From Bdellovibrionales bacterium (GTDB taxonomy: Bacteria > Bdellovibrionota > Bdellovibrionia > Bdellovibrionales > Bdellovibrionaceae): 64,000 nt of DNA. The notes below the pieces were generated by a model. The model saw only the letters and a list, made by a program, of their open reading frames with translations. It had not been told where the DNA came from and did not search any database. The stretch is from the NCBI GenBank assembly GCA_016713585.1, contig JADJOV010000025.1, positions 124,001 to 188,000 of the forward strand, given 5' to 3'. The position numbers and the translations under genes were made by a program. Positions 45,699 through 56,602 of this stretch are shown in pieces (the stretch's first letter is position 1; the number at the start of each line of letters is the position of its first letter).

Positions 45699-46984
45699 AT
45701 GAAAGCATTGGGACGTCATATATTGGTGGAATTCACGGGTTGCCTTGCAGATGTCTTAAATGACGTCAGCATCATTGAAAAAAGCATGGTCGAGGCCGCT
45801 CAGATCGCAGGCGCAACAGTTATTAATTCAAATTTTCATCACTTCTCACCCTGGGGCGTCTCTGGCGTGGTGGTGATCCAAGAGAGTCACCTCGCAATTC
45901 ACACCTGGCCAGAATACAAATACGCGGCCGTGGATCTCTTCACTTGTGGTGAGACCGTTGATCCCTGGGTTTCTTTTGAGTTTCTCAAAAAGGCTTTTGG
46001 CGCAAATTATTCAGCCATTGAGATGAATCGGGGCTCACATCACCTGCTAAAGAAGAGCGATTTTAAGCCCCACCGCGCCAATGAAGATCAGGCCTATGTC
46101 ACCAACCAGAAAGATTCCTACAAAATTGAACGAAATGTTTGGTTTACTGACAAGGACGAGCGCCAAGCTCTTTCTTTGAGATACTCGGATGTATTGTTTA
46201 ATGAGACCAATGAATTTCAGCAAGTTCGAGTATTTGAGACCTTTGCTTATGGGAAAATGCTCGCAATTAACAACATGATTATGTGCACAGAGCGAGATGA
46301 AGCTCACTATCATGAAATGATTGTTCACCCCATTATGCAACTTCATGGAAAACCTCAAAATATTCTGGTCATCGGGGCGGGGACGGCGGTACGATTCGAG
46401 AAGTTCTGAAGTACGACTCCGTTAAAAAAGTGACTATGGTTGAGATTGATGAAGCCGTGATCCGCGCCTCTAAGCTGCACCTTCCAGGTCTTGCCTGTGA
46501 GTTTTCAAATCCAAAGCTTGAGCTCATTGTTGGTGACGGTATTGACTTCGTAGCTAAGGCTAAAGTCGAGTCCTATGATGTTATTATCGTTGACGGCTCT
46601 GACCCTGTGGGTCCCGCCCAAGGACTCTTCTCTGCTCAGTTTTATCGGGATTGTCAAAAAGCCTTGAAATCTGATGGGCTATTGATCACTCAGGGCGAGT
46701 CTCCAATGTTTCACCAAAGCACCTTTGTTGAGCTCAATCGATGTTTGAAATCAATTTTTGGCAGTCAAAAGGTGCACACGATTCTTTTCCATGCGACCAC
46801 TTACCCTTCGGGAATGTGGAGTCTTCAGATGGCGACAAAGGCCTCGTTAAATCCTAAGGCTGATTTTAACTGGAAAAATGCGGACACTTTTTGTCAGAGA
46901 AATAACCTCAAGTATTACAATGCGGATCTGCATACAGCTGCTCTTAGTCTACCGACTTTCGTCAGAGCATTGTTGGCCGAGTAG
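45699..46984 (+). CDS. Fused AdoMet decarboxylase - spermidine synthase (frameshifted)
   Basis: About 428 residues. The N-terminal 120 or so are an S-adenosylmethionine decarboxylase proenzyme (SpeD): QESHLAIHTWPEY contains Ser63, which becomes the pyruvoyl cofactor, and LFTCGE carries the conserved Cys. The rest is spermidine synthase (SpeE): YGKMLAINNMIMCTERDEAH, YHEMIVH, an SAM-type glycine loop and the catalytic Asp in VDGSDPVGPAQGLFS. The frame breaks near 46378: one more G in a run of four turns VIGAGTAVRFEKF-stop into VIGGGDGGTIREVLKYD, the exact family motif, so a base error is almost certain. One polypeptide thus makes decarboxylated AdoMet and uses it on putrescine. Confidence 0.9.
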
Positions 46985-47048
46985 TCTCGTGGTTTAATTC
47001 ACGGCTGGACCTCCTTTTTTTGCATTTATTGCCGACTAATACCCAGAG

Positions 47049-48469
47049 ATGAGTTTAGAAAATAGAGTCCAAGCCGCATTCGTGAAAGAAACCTATGAGA
47101 GGACCATTCCTGGCTCCATTTTTGCCTTTTTTTAACCATTGTGGTCATGACGTACCAATACAACTCCTCAGAGCTTGGGCGTCCTTTTATTTATATTGGC
47201 AGCGCGATCTGTGTTGTTCTGGCTTTCCGAGCGACAATTTCTATGCTCGGACTCAAGGGTATAATCAGCGCCTTTGCCTATCTGCCCCACCTCAAAGCGG
47301 CGCTCATCCTGAACTCTCTCTTATGGGGCATTATCTTCTGCCTGGATGCATGGTACGCCAAGAATGACGGCGTGGAAAAATTTATCTCATTTTCACTTAT
47401 GATTGGAATTACAGGAGCCTCTCCGACAGCTCTGGTGACCGTGCCTTATATTCAGAGGTTATTGTATTTCACTGCGCTCGTTGCGCCAGGAATTGTGTAT
47501 TTCTATCGAATTGGAATTGGGGAAATTCCAACAAATTTTCTACCCCTACCTGTGTCGCTAATTTTATTTCTATTCTACAATGTTGTCTCCGGAAAAAAGC
47601 TTCTTTCAATGCTTACCAAGAGCATTGAAAACACCTTGAGATTGGAACTCGAACAAGAAAACCTCAGAAAGGCTCTCCAACAACTGAATGAAACTCAGAA
47701 CGACCTCATGAATGAAAAGGCAAAAACTATTAACTCTGAACGCTTGAACTTCCTCGGAAGCATGGCCGCGGGTGTAGCCCATGAAATTAATAATCCCCTG
47801 ACAATTTCTGGTGGACAAGTCTTTAGAATTCAAAGCTTACTCGCTGCTGAACCTTGTCGAGAAAATTTGACAAAAATCGGACAGTTTGTCGAAAAAATCA
47901 CTGAGATGAATGGCAGAATACGAAATATCGTTCGGGGACTTCAATATTTTTCACGAGAACGAAAAATCGAAAATCTCGAAATCTTTTCTCTCGGAGATCT
48001 GATGGAATTGAATTCTCATTTTTTTGCAGAGAGAATGAAATCCAAAGAGATTGAGTTTAGTGTTCAGTCTCCGCCCGATGTGGTGATTCTCGGTCAAAAA
48101 AACGAGATATCCCAAGCCCTGTTTAACCTGCTAGATAATGCCATCGAGGCCGTCCAGTCAGTCCCTCATAAAGTCATTTCAATCGCCTTTAAGGTCATCC
48201 TCAACCGCATTGAAATCACCGTTTCAGATAACGGACAAGGAATTAGCGCGGAAATTGGAGATCGAATTTTCGATCCGTTTTTTACAACAAAGGACGTTGG
48301 GCAAGGAACCGGTCTGGGACTTAGCGTGGCCCGAGGAATTATTCAGTCTCACGGGGGGACCTTGCATTTTACCAGCGTACAAGGAGCTACCACTTTTATG
48401 CTCACTCTCCCACTTGCTACTGCTGGTGGTGCCGTTGCACCTTCAGAAAATAGTCATACGGCTGCCTAA
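47049..48469 (+). CDS. Membrane-bound sensor histidine kinase (frameshifted near start)
   Basis: About 473 residues. The first frame reads MSLENRVQAAFVKETYERTI and stops at 47132 in a T7 run; one more T joins it to LTIVVMTYQYNSSELGRP, so ATG 47049 is the probable start rather than 47141. Six or so membrane helices fill residues about 25-175, then a coiled-coil linker. The HisKA domain has the phosphorylated His in GVAHEINNPL, and the HATPase part has N (FNLLDNAIEA), G1 (SDNGQGIS) and G2 (GQGTGLGLSVARGI) boxes. No response regulator lies next to it. The input signal is unknown. Confidence 0.88.
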
Positions 48470-48516
48470 CGCCGCACAGGCAGTTTAGGATGGATGCTTG
48501 GTTTTTCCTATCCACT

Positions 48517-49146
48517 TCAGTTCAACTCCAAACCCTTTTCGTACAGTCGGCTCAAAAGCGCTGGAGGCAAATTGAGGTGAAATCCGACCTTCATGACTTG
48601 ATTCAGTAGTGACTGTTTAAGAGTTCCATTTTTTTGAAATCGAATCGCGGATGTGGTGCTCAAAAAAGGAAGAATCTCTGGTTGGCATGTCTTGCGAAAC
48701 TCATAGCAAAGCAAAGTGTCCTCAAAAATATCGACTTCGGGAATATCTTTGGTCCAAAGCTCTCGATCAAAGAAAATGCCATGGTCAAGGTAGACGATAC
48801 CACGTTTTGGTCGGATTTTATTCGAGTACCATGAGGTAAAACTTAAAATGGGGTTATGAATATCAAATTGGTGAGTAAAGCCACCCCAAGAAGGTTTTCG
48901 GTGACTGTCTCTGCTGAGCTGAATGAGAAAATCAATACCAGCAGAATCCGTATAAGAGCGTGGATGATGAAAGAGAATTATTTTTCCCTGTGACCGATGA
49001 AATCCAAGATTTAGTCTTTGCGCTCGGGAAGCGCCTTCCTTCAGGCCAACAATAACAACCTCGATCTCGCTCAAACCCTTAAAATTCCGAAGTGATTCCT
49101 CGATCTCTGGACCGCTCGGTTCACCGGGGAAAACAACACTCAGCAT
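48517..49146 (-). CDS. Glycosyltransferase of arsenosugar type (TIGR04283-like)
   Basis: 209 residues with a small GT2-like fold. ASRAQRLNLGFHRSQGKIIL is the nucleotide-binding segment shared with the family, and IFEDTLLCYEFRKTC is the acceptor-side Glu-Asp motif. The usual Asp-x-Asp after the first segment is replaced by HHPRSYTDS, so metal use may differ. It is the last gene of the operon holding ArsS and ArsM, which is where such transferases are found. It may attach a sugar to the arsenic-bearing nucleoside. Confidence 0.75.
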   Translation of the reverse strand: MLSVVFPGEPSGPEIEESLRNFKGLSEIEVVIVGLKEGASRAQRLNLGFHRSQGKIILFHHPRSYTDSAGIDFLIQLSRDSHRKPSWGGFTHQFDIHNPILSFTSWYSNKIRPKRGIVYLDHGIFFDRELWTKDIPEVDIFEDTLLCYEFRKTCQPEILPFLSTTSAIRFQKNGTLKQSLLNQVMKVGFHLNLPPALLSRLYEKGLELN

Positions 49147-49191
49147 TTGATATCCTTAGCTATTGCCTTAGAAAAATCAGAGTCATTCATA

Positions 49192-50241
49192 TCAGCAACA
49201 AGCTCCTATCTTATCTTCCAGCTTTCGGTCGGGGACTGGGCTGCAATCAAAGAGGCCAAAATGTTGTGACATGTTTCCGACGACTTTAAAATGTTCGCTG
49301 TGACGAGTTTTTTCAAGCATTAAAGCCGTGTTTCCGCAAACAGGTATGGGCTTGCCTGTTTCGAATGTGTGATGATCGTCCAACACAAAAGCGTTGGGTG
49401 CTTTTGAAATTGTTCCCAGATAGGTCGCAATCTGACCGTGGTCTTCGCAACGGTCTTCCAGTTCCAATTTAAAAGCTCGGACTGTCATCGAGTAAAATTC
49501 GATGAGTCCAGCTTTTAGTTTCATTTCCTCATCGATCAAATCGATCTTAGAGGTCGTCATAAGACGATAGTCATTACAGCCAATTTTTTGCATCATTCGG
49601 CGGAAGTCTTCTAAGTAGAGCGCTCCGCCCAAACATTCTCCAACGAAAACATCATCATTTTTGAGTGCAGCAGGGACCCGTCGATTTGAAAAGACGTCGG
49701 AAAAATAAAATTCCCCACCGGGTTTCAGGACTCGAAAGACCTCGGAAAAAACGCGGTCCTTACAAGGTGACAAATTGATGACACAGTTGGAGGTGACCAA
49801 ATCAACAGAATTGTTTTTAACGCCCGTGCTTTCTAGGTCCTCAATGTAGCCTTTGATGAAAGAGATATTCGGTTTTTGAAAGCCAAATTTTTTCGTGTGA
49901 TAATTGATATGTCGTTCGGCAACTTCGATTTGTTCCTCGGTCATGTCGACGCCTATCACGCGGCCATTTGGTCCAACCAATTTGGACAAAAGAAAACAAT
50001 CACGACCAGAGCCGCTGCCAAGATCTAAGACCGTCATTCCCTCTAAATTAGAGGGAATGGGTGAGCCACACCCATAGAACTTTTCTTTCACTTCATCATG
50101 AATTTCTTTGAGGATATTGCGTAAATAAAGAGGCATGCTTTCGGTCGAGCAGCAGGCACTTGTCTTTAAATCCTGACTCGTTTTTAAGACCTTGCCATAA
50201 TATTCCTTAACGCTATCGAGGCCTTTGAATTCTGTTTCCAT
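49192..50241 (-). CDS. arsM: Arsenite S-adenosylmethionine methyltransferase
   Basis: 349 residues from ATG 50241, which has GGAG upstream. The SAM-binding part has MTVLDLGSGSGRDCFLLSKL and RVIGVDMTEEQI. The arsenic-binding cysteines of ArsM are all visible: the N-terminal pair (SACCSTE, Cys30-31), NCVINLSP, and GECLGGALY. It also ends in Gly-Ala-Cys-Cys, a possible extra metalloid site. Methylates As(III) stepwise. The ArsS gene is immediately upstream in the same operon. In the best-known pathway, ArsM's dimethylarsenic is the substrate for ArsS. Confidence 0.93.
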   Translation of the reverse strand: METEFKGLDSVKEYYGKVLKTSQDLKTSACCSTESMPLYLRNILKEIHDEVKEKFYGCGSPIPSNLEGMTVLDLGSGSGRDCFLLSKLVGPNGRVIGVDMTEEQIEVAERHINYHTKKFGFQKPNISFIKGYIEDLESTGVKNNSVDLVTSNCVINLSPCKDRVFSEVFRVLKPGGEFYFSDVFSNRRVPAALKNDDVFVGECLGGALYLEDFRRMMQKIGCNDYRLMTTSKIDLIDEEMKLKAGLIEFYSMTVRAFKLELEDRCEDHGQIATYLGTISKAPNAFVLDDHHTFETGKPIPVCGNTALMLEKTRHSEHFKVVGNMSQHFGLFDCSPVPDRKLEDKIGACC

Positions 50242-50258
50242 AAAATCTCCTTCAATAT

Positions 50259-51212
50259 TTACTCGATGGATCCGCCACAAGAGCTGCCGGCGCCCGCCGT
50301 GCAGGCATAACAATGATTGGCGAAAGTTATGTTCTCATTTTCTAACTCATCAAAACTTGCAAGATCCCAGACGGTGGTTTTTCCTCGAGACAACGGCAGC
50401 TCCAACATCTGATTAAAATCGCAGTCAAAAACTTCACCGTTCCACGCGATTGAAACTAGATCACGGCACATAATTCCTTTTGCAGCTGTCGGATTGAAGC
50501 TGTTAGCCAGAAGCTCCATATAGGAATCCAGTCGTCCTGACTTCTCCAGGTCCTTCAAAAATCTTTTGATCGGCATATTTGTGATTGTATAAAGCTGATT
50601 GAATTCAATATTGAAAAGCTCTTTGAGCTCTTTTTTATAGTCACTCTCTAATTTCTGTTGCGCCGGCGGTAAGAAGGGACCAGTTGGATTGTAGACAAGG
50701 TCAAGTATAAATCCTGATCCAATTTGACCATATCCCAAAGCGTTGAGGCTCAAGATCGCCTCGATGCTTTTGTCGAATACTCCTCGGCCACGTTGTTTCT
50801 CCACGTTTTCTTTTGAGTAACAGGGAAGGGATGCAACAATATGCACCTGATTGTGTTTTAGAAAGTGCATTGTTTCTTCCTGTCCCGGTTCGTACAGAAC
50901 GGTCAGATTGCATCGATCTATGACTTTTTTTCCTAAAGCTCTTGCTGTGATAACCAAATTTTTGAAATGAGGATTTAACTCTGGTGCGCCACCGGTCAGA
51001 TCGACTGTGGTGATATTTTTGGAAGTTTTTAGCAAATCAATGACCCTGCTGACGGTTGCTTCCGTCATATTTTCTGTCCTTTTTGGTCCGGCTTCGACGT
51101 GGCAATGATGGCATGCCAGATTGCACAATCTTCCGATATTCACTTGAAGGATTTGTGAAGCTTTTCGCACCAAATGAAGTGAAGCAACTCTGTCCGAAAA
51201 AGGCGCAATCAT
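50259..51212 (-). CDS. arsS: Radical SAM enzyme ArsS (arsenosugar biosynthesis)
   Basis: 317 residues. The radical-SAM cluster motif is CNLACHHCH (Cys-x3-Cys-x2-Cys) at about residue 32, followed by VDLTGGAPELNPHF. The C-terminal part has a Cys-rich auxiliary region: MCRDLVSIAWNGEVFDCDFN, then CYACTAGAGSSCGG. This double pattern is the ArsS family, which adds a 5'-deoxyadenosyl group to dimethylarsenic. The start overlaps the phosphate-transporter stop by four bases, and ArsM follows after 17 bases. Confidence 0.93.
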   Translation of the reverse strand: MIAPFSDRVASLHLVRKASQILQVNIGRLCNLACHHCHVEAGPKRTENMTEATVSRVIDLLKTSKNITTVDLTGGAPELNPHFKNLVITARALGKKVIDRCNLTVLYEPGQEETMHFLKHNQVHIVASLPCYSKENVEKQRGRGVFDKSIEAILSLNALGYGQIGSGFILDLVYNPTGPFLPPAQQKLESDYKKELKELFNIEFNQLYTITNMPIKRFLKDLEKSGRLDSYMELLANSFNPTAAKGIMCRDLVSIAWNGEVFDCDFNQMLELPLSRGKTTVWDLASFDELENENITFANHCYACTAGAGSSCGGSIE

Positions 51213-52339
51213 TCAAAGCTCCTGAGTAGAAGAAAACTAACATACCCAAGAGCTGCCGCAACAGGGAGGGTAATGATCCAAGAGTTCACGATCTTGAATA
51301 TGGTCATCCATCGAGCTTGCTTGGTCACGCTCCCAATTCCAAATAAGGCACCGCAGGAAACATGGGTCGTTGAAACAGGCATGCCTGAAAGGGAGGCTCC
51401 AGTGACAATAAGACTTGTTATAAAATTAGCAGTAAATCCTTGGCCATCATTCATTTCCGTAATTTCTAGAGACATTTTTTGGGCGACTTTTCTCGACATC
51501 AGAATTCCTCCCACAGCCATAACAACTCCGACCATACTCAACGCGACGATCGGGGATAGGGTGCTGGTCACCAACAAAATTGCAGCAATTTTGGGGGTGT
51601 CATTCAGTCCCCTAGCAAAACTCACAAGTCCTGCGCTGAAAAAATGGAGAGAGTCCAAAAATGATTTGGCATTGATTTCACCCATTTGCCCGACATACCG
51701 CTGTTCACATGTGACTTGGGTCCCAATTGAAATGCTAGGAAACGAGGTCATCTGAAGTGAGGCCTGAGAAGCACTGCCATCCACAATGCCAGCAGGGGCG
51801 GTCGAGATAACTTCATTACCAATGCAAAGACAGCTTTTTCTAGAGATACCCATTTTTTTTCTTAAGTAACTAAACAAAGGGTAAAGGATTAGGGTCAAGG
51901 CAATGGCCAAAAATGGACTGAGCAGCAGGGGTAGAAAAAAAGAACCGAACAGTTTGTTGACATTCACGCCGGCACTGGAGGCAAGGAGTCCGGATCCGAC
52001 TAGGGCACCGGTTAACGCATGAGTGGTAGAAATGGGAAATCCTAACCGTGTCGCCAGGTAGACAGTGATTGCTGCTGCCATTGCGACAGAAGTGGTAAAC
52101 GATGATAGTTGGACAACTTCATCGGGCACCAAACCTTTTCCAGAGAAGGTGCTCACCAATTCATGCGCTAAGAACAATGCTACGCAAGATCCAGCGAAAG
52201 TTGTCAGAGTCGCCCATGTTAATGCAATTTTGGAGCTTGCTGTTTTGCTGCCAAAAAGAGTGGCAACACCCTTAAAGTTATCATTAGCACCATTGGCGAA
52301 GGCCAGAAATAGACCTGACAGAATGAGTAATAATATCAC
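51209..52339 (-). CDS. pit: Inorganic phosphate (PiT-family) transporter
   Basis: 376 residues with about ten membrane helices. The duplicated PiT signature is present: GANDNFKGVATLFGSKTAS near the N-terminus and SFARGLNDTPKIAAILLVTS in the second half, with PISTTHALTGAL and PVSTTHVSCGAL as the paired re-entrant motifs. PiT carriers take up phosphate with a cation and also admit arsenate. Its overlap with arsS (four bases) and the preceding oxidoreductase gene (stop one base before its start) suggests it supplies arsenate to this pathway, or phosphate for it. Confidence 0.9.
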   Translation of the reverse strand: MILLLILSGLFLAFANGANDNFKGVATLFGSKTASSKIALTWATLTTFAGSCVALFLAHELVSTFSGKGLVPDEVVQLSSFTTSVAMAAAITVYLATRLGFPISTTHALTGALVGSGLLASSAGVNVNKLFGSFFLPLLLSPFLAIALTLILYPLFSYLRKKMGISRKSCLCIGNEVISTAPAGIVDGSASQASLQMTSFPSISIGTQVTCEQRYVGQMGEINAKSFLDSLHFFSAGLVSFARGLNDTPKIAAILLVTSTLSPIVALSMVGVVMAVGGILMSRKVAQKMSLEITEMNDGQGFTANFITSLIVTGASLSGMPVSTTHVSCGALFGIGSVTKQARWMTIFKIVNSWIITLPVAAALGYVSFLLLRSFE

Positions 52340-54498
52340 TTAGGATCTCCTCCAGGTGTGAAACTTTGCAAGAATCTTCAAAATTCCTTGCGGGGCATTT
52401 TGTTTTTTCCAAATTCCCGCGGCGTATTTATTGGCTTCGGCGAATGTGGGATAGATATGAATGGTCCCTAAAATTTTGTTCATCCCAAGACCATATTTCA
52501 TCGCCGTGACATACTCGGCAATGATGTCACCAGCGTGGTTGCCCACAATCGTGACACCTAAAATCTTGTCGCTGCCTTTCGCGGTCAAGACTTTGACAAA
52601 GCCCTGGGCTTCATTTTCAGCGATAGCTCGATCAAGATCATCAATTCCATATTTGGAAATCTGGTATGAAATACCTTGGGCGTTGGCTTCTTGCTCATTC
52701 AGACCCACGCGAGCAACTTCTGGATCTGTAAATGTGCACCAAGGAATCACGCGGTAATCGACTTTGTATTTCTTGAAAGGGCTGAAAAGTGCATTCACAG
52801 CGACGTACCATGCTTGATGGGCGGCTGCGTGGGTAAATTGATAGGGGCCGGTGACATCTCCACAGACATAAATATTGGGATAGTTCGTCGTGCTTAGGTA
52901 TTCGTCGGCAACAATGGTGCCCTGTTTTGAAATTTCAACCTTCAACTCCTCAAGCCCAAAGCCCTTCACATTGGCTTTTCGTCCCAGTGCGACCAAGATT
53001 TCATCAAAGGGAATCTTAACTTCAACTCCCTCGTGCTCACACACTAGAATCTTGTTAGGACTCTCTATTCGCAGAGCCTTATGGCCAGTCAGAACCGAAA
53101 TGCCTTCTTTTTCAAATTTTTCGGAAACATAGAGAGATGCATCTTCGTCTTCCCGAATCATCACCCGAGAAGCCATTTCTACGATTGTCACATCTGAACC
53201 AAAGCGCGCAAAGCTTTGTGCTAGTTCACAGCCAATAGGGCCACCGCCAAGAACAATCAAGCGCTCCGGCAATTGACGGATGTTCCAGACATTGTCGCTT
53301 GTCAAATATTTAATCTCTGAAAGACCAGGAATTGCAGGGACCAAAGGGCCCGCTCCTGTCGCAATCACAATATTTTTTGTTGTTCGAACTTTTCCCTCGA
53401 CTTCGACTTCATAGGGAGAAAGCACCTTAGCATGGCCTTGGATGCATTCCACTCCGAGGCTCGAGTAGCGCTCGACTGAATCATGGGGTTCAATTTCTTT
53501 GACGACCCGCTGAACGCGCTCCATGACTTTATCGAACTCAACCTGGGCCGGAAGGGCATTGAACCCGAACTCATTGGCGCGCCTAAAATAGGAAAGAATT
53601 TTCGCGGATCGGATAAGCGCTTTGCTTGGGACACAGCCGGTGTTGAGGCAGTCCCCACCCATTCTATGCTTTTCCACCAGTGCAACTTTCGCCTTAACCG
53701 CAGAGGCTATGTAAGCAGAAACGAGACCAGCTGAGCCTCCTCCTATAACAACCATGTTGTAGTCGAAATGTTTTGGCTTTTATACTTCTTCAAATGCTTG
53801 TGCGCCTTCAGAGCACCAAGAAACCATTTCGAAAGAAGTGGCAATATTCCAATCATCGCAAATGAGAGAAGAAGATTCAGCGACAGGATGCCTTTCAACG
53901 AATCAATTTGCGCTAGCTGGGTCCCTGCGTTCACAAACGCAATTGTTCCGGGAAGCATTCCCAATTGGCTGACGAAAAAGTAGGTCATGACTTTGATCGG
54001 CGTCAGACCCATCACCAGATTGACGAGGAAGAAAGGAAAGATAGGAACCAGTCGTAAAGTAAAAAGATAGAAAGCACCTTCCCTCGCGACTCCTTGATTA
54101 ATGTTCGCTAGTTTGTCTTTGAATTTGCTCTGAATAAAGTCATGCAAAAGAAAGCGAGAGGTTAGAAATGCCAGGGTCGCACCAATAGTGCTCGAAAACG
54201 ATACCAGCACCGTTCCGATTCCAACTCCAAATATCGCACCACCGCCAATGGTCAGAATCGCCGCCCCAGGAAGAGAAAGAGCAGTTGAAATAACGTAGAG
54301 TAGAACAAACAAGCCAGCTATCGACCATGGATTCTCTGAATAATAATTCTGAATCGAACTGTGATGAGTTTTGAGACTTTCCAGGGATAAATATTGATCA
54401 AGGCCGAACCACCTAAAGCCTAGGAAAAGCGCAAAAACGACGACCAAAATGGATATTTTCATAACCCAATTTCGCTGAGCAGATTTCGATTTTTTCAT
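52340..54498 (-). CDS. TVP38/TMEM64 - FAD-dependent oxidoreductase fusion (frameshifted)
   Basis: About 719 residues if joined. Residues 1-235 form a TVP38/TMEM64 (DedA-like) membrane domain with VLLYVISTALSLPGAAILTI and GGGAIFGVGIGTVLVSF. The rest is a mercuric reductase/lipoamide dehydrogenase type flavoprotein: VVIGGGSAGLVSAYIASAV, the redox pair in GGDCLNTGCVPSKAL, VLGGGPIGCELAQSFARFG for NAD(P)H and the C-terminal dimer domain. The membrane part ends KKYKSQNIST in one frame; adding one A to the AAAA run near 53783 gives KKYKKPKHFDYNMVVIGGG, a smooth join. Such bifunctional proteins are known. The C-terminal Cys pair of mercuric reductase is absent, so mercury is not the likely substrate. 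Confidence 0.85.
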
Positions 54499-54548
54499 AA
54501 GGACTCCACCAAGGATATCATTAGGGTTGCTTGACTCATCACAGGTCC

Positions 54549-55484
54549 TTATTTGTTGAGGTTCCAGTCATATCTTGAATATTCGATATCAAAGTTTTTT
54601 TCTTTCAACAGTTGTTCTTGCTCTGGACCGTCAGCAAATACTGCCGAATATTTGCGTAAAAATTCATGGACAGAATTAATCCCTTGCCAAAACTTTTCAA
54701 AGTCTTCGGCATACCAGTCGAAAATTTTTGAGATGATGACTTTTTGGTCTCAACTCGATTTCTTTCTCGATCGCTGAGGAAATTTTTCGTCACTGCTTCA
54801 AGTTGATTTTCCAAACGACTGGCCACAAAGGCTTCTGGTGCTAAGGCCGGGCAGCCGATCGATGCACAGTTGACTGCGAAATGGATTCGAGGCTCCTGGA
54901 ATAGAGGATCTTTGCGAATAATTCCATGCTCGATCTCATCCAGACTGAGCTTTTCTCCAAAAAGAGATATAAATTTTCTCTTCCATGGTGAGCTCAGAAA
55001 ACTTCCAAGATCTTTAATCGAATTGATATTTGGATTTCTCACAATAAGATCAATAGTAAAAGCGTTGTAAGCGTTGATGAGAAAAGCCAATTTTTCATCC
55101 CTCTTCATCGAGTTAAACTGGCCTCGAGAGACTGAGCTCAAAGCCTTCAGGTAGACATCTAGTTGGCCTTTATCTATTTTTGCATAATCAACAGTTGTCG
55201 CTTGGCCATTTCGCAGGACCTTCACGTGGGCCTTCAGTATTTGATTGAAGACCGTGTGTTCATGGTCGAAGGAGGCGTCCTTTTTTTCAGCGACCGCTCT
55301 TTTGAGCTCCACCAATTTCTTTTCTTGTTCTTGTTGAATCTTCTGAATCATTCCACTTTCAAATTGGGGGCTAGAGCCGCCGGCTGCGCCGGCCGACCCG
55401 CCTGATCCTCCCGAGGAACCCGAGGCGTTGCCAAAAGTTGAAAAAAAGGGTCAGTGAAATGAATAGACTGATAGGTAAAAGCAT
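54549..55484 (-). CDS. DUF547 exported protein (two frameshifts)
   Basis: About 311 residues. ATG 55484 overlaps the previous stop (TAATG) and opens a signal peptide (MLLPISLFISLTLFF); the frame is lost at an A7/T7 run near 55444 and resumes as STFGNASGSSGGSGGSAGAA. Then comes the DUF547 domain: LAFLINAYNAFTIDLIVRNP, HFAVNCASIGCPALAPEAF. The frame breaks again near 54747 (A5 run); the corrected reading is KVIISKIFDWYAEDFEKFWQ, ending YSRYDWNLNK at 54549. DUF547 proteins are exported and of unknown chemistry. A second copy lies two genes upstream, and a barrel gene lies between. Confidence 0.82.
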
Positions 55485-56602
55485 TAAATCTCCTTGGCAA
55501 TAGTCAGAGTAACAGATTGATTTTTAATGGATAGATCTTTGTAGCTGGAATCGGTCTTGCTGTCTTTGTAGCTGAACTCAATAGCAAATGCTCTCAGGGA
55601 TTTTAGGGCTCTGAATGAGGTGGATGTGACCCGATCATTGCGGAAAACATTCGGATCTTGCGTCGCGGCGCTGCTTCCTCGAAAATAATCAAATTTGCGG
55701 TCTTCTTGGCTGACTTCGATGAAGGGTTTCAGTGAAAGGAAGTCCGAAAATTGAACGGAAGCCAGGCCTCCTGATGTTGTTGCATCCAGAGCTGATTGTC
55801 TGAGATCAGATTCCTTTTGCTGAAAAGCTAACAGGCGCAAGATGAGCGAATCAAATTCAGTTTGGACTTCCATTTCGAGGCGGTCATTTCTGAGACGTTC
55901 TGTGGGTAGGCTCAAATCGGATCGGCCATCGCTAAATCGGGATGGACGAAATTTGAAATCTTTGTGGCTCTGCGAAAGTGAAACTTGAATTCTGGATAAC
56001 GTAGACAATTCGAATTCGTTCGTCACCTTGAGGGATTTCGCCTGATGTGTCGAATTGGAGGTCGTTGCAAATTCATCTTTCTCATCTTGTTCAAATTGAT
56101 AATCTTCGTATCCCAGAGTCAGGCGTGGGGTCCAGGTCAGTTTGGTACCAACCACCGGCCATGCCAAAGAGAGCTCCGAGGCATAGGCACTCGGAGACCA
56201 GTTACGTCCCTCGCTGCTTCCGTGAATATCTAAAGCTCGTCCGGAGACCTTTTGTCCTTGGACCAAAGAATGAAAAAGCAGACCTTGGTCAAAAACGGGT
56301 TTTGCAAATCCCACCAATACACCCAGTCTAGCTTGTTCAGCATTTGATTTGACCGTCTGATTGCCATAGGTTTTCGCGGAGAGGCCTACTTTGTAATACA
56401 GGACTGAATTTGCATATTGGGGTTCAGACTCAGCCAGAACTTCCGTCTCGAGTTGGGTGCTTTTAATCGCAATCTCCGAAGTCAGCAGCAGGGGGTTGCT
56501 CACCTCGGAAAGGCCAATCTTGGCCTTGAATACAGCCTGACCTGGCAGTGCCCACAGATTCAACAATGTAAGACTTGAAAAGATGAAGGTGCGCCTTTTC
56601 AT
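55484..56602 (-). CDS. Outer-membrane beta-barrel protein of the arsenic operon
   Basis: 372 residues. A signal peptide (FIFSSLTLLNLWALPGQAVF) leads into a strand-rich body of alternating residues (ELSLAWPVVGTKLTWTPRLT, LRLLAFQQKESDLRQS), as in outer-membrane barrels. No named family. The start overlaps the upstream DUF547 stop by four bases, and the stop overlaps the downstream DUF547 start, so all three are coupled. A function as exporter or anchor for the DUF547 proteins is possible but unproven. Confidence 0.7.
   Translation of the reverse strand: MKRRTFIFSSLTLLNLWALPGQAVFKAKIGLSEVSNPLLLTSEIAIKSTQLETEVLAESEPQYANSVLYYKVGLSAKTYGNQTVKSNAEQARLGVLVGFAKPVFDQGLLFHSLVQGQKVSGRALDIHGSSEGRNWSPSAYASELSLAWPVVGTKLTWTPRLTLGYEDYQFEQDEKDEFATTSNSTHQAKSLKVTNEFELSTLSRIQVSLSQSHKDFKFRPSRFSDGRSDLSLPTERLRNDRLEMEVQTEFDSLILRLLAFQQKESDLRQSALDATTSGGLASVQFSDFLSLKPFIEVSQEDRKFDYFRGSSAATQDPNVFRNDRVTSTSFRALKSLRAFAIEFSYKDSKTDSSYKDLSIKNQSVTLTIAKEI

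Noticed and set aside
47141..47200. Histidine kinase start at 47141
   Set aside because: The upstream frame joins smoothly after one T is added, giving a better start at 47049.
52340..53755. Mercuric reductase as such
   Set aside because: No C-terminal Cys pair, no MerR, MerT or MerP nearby; only the general flavoprotein fold matches.
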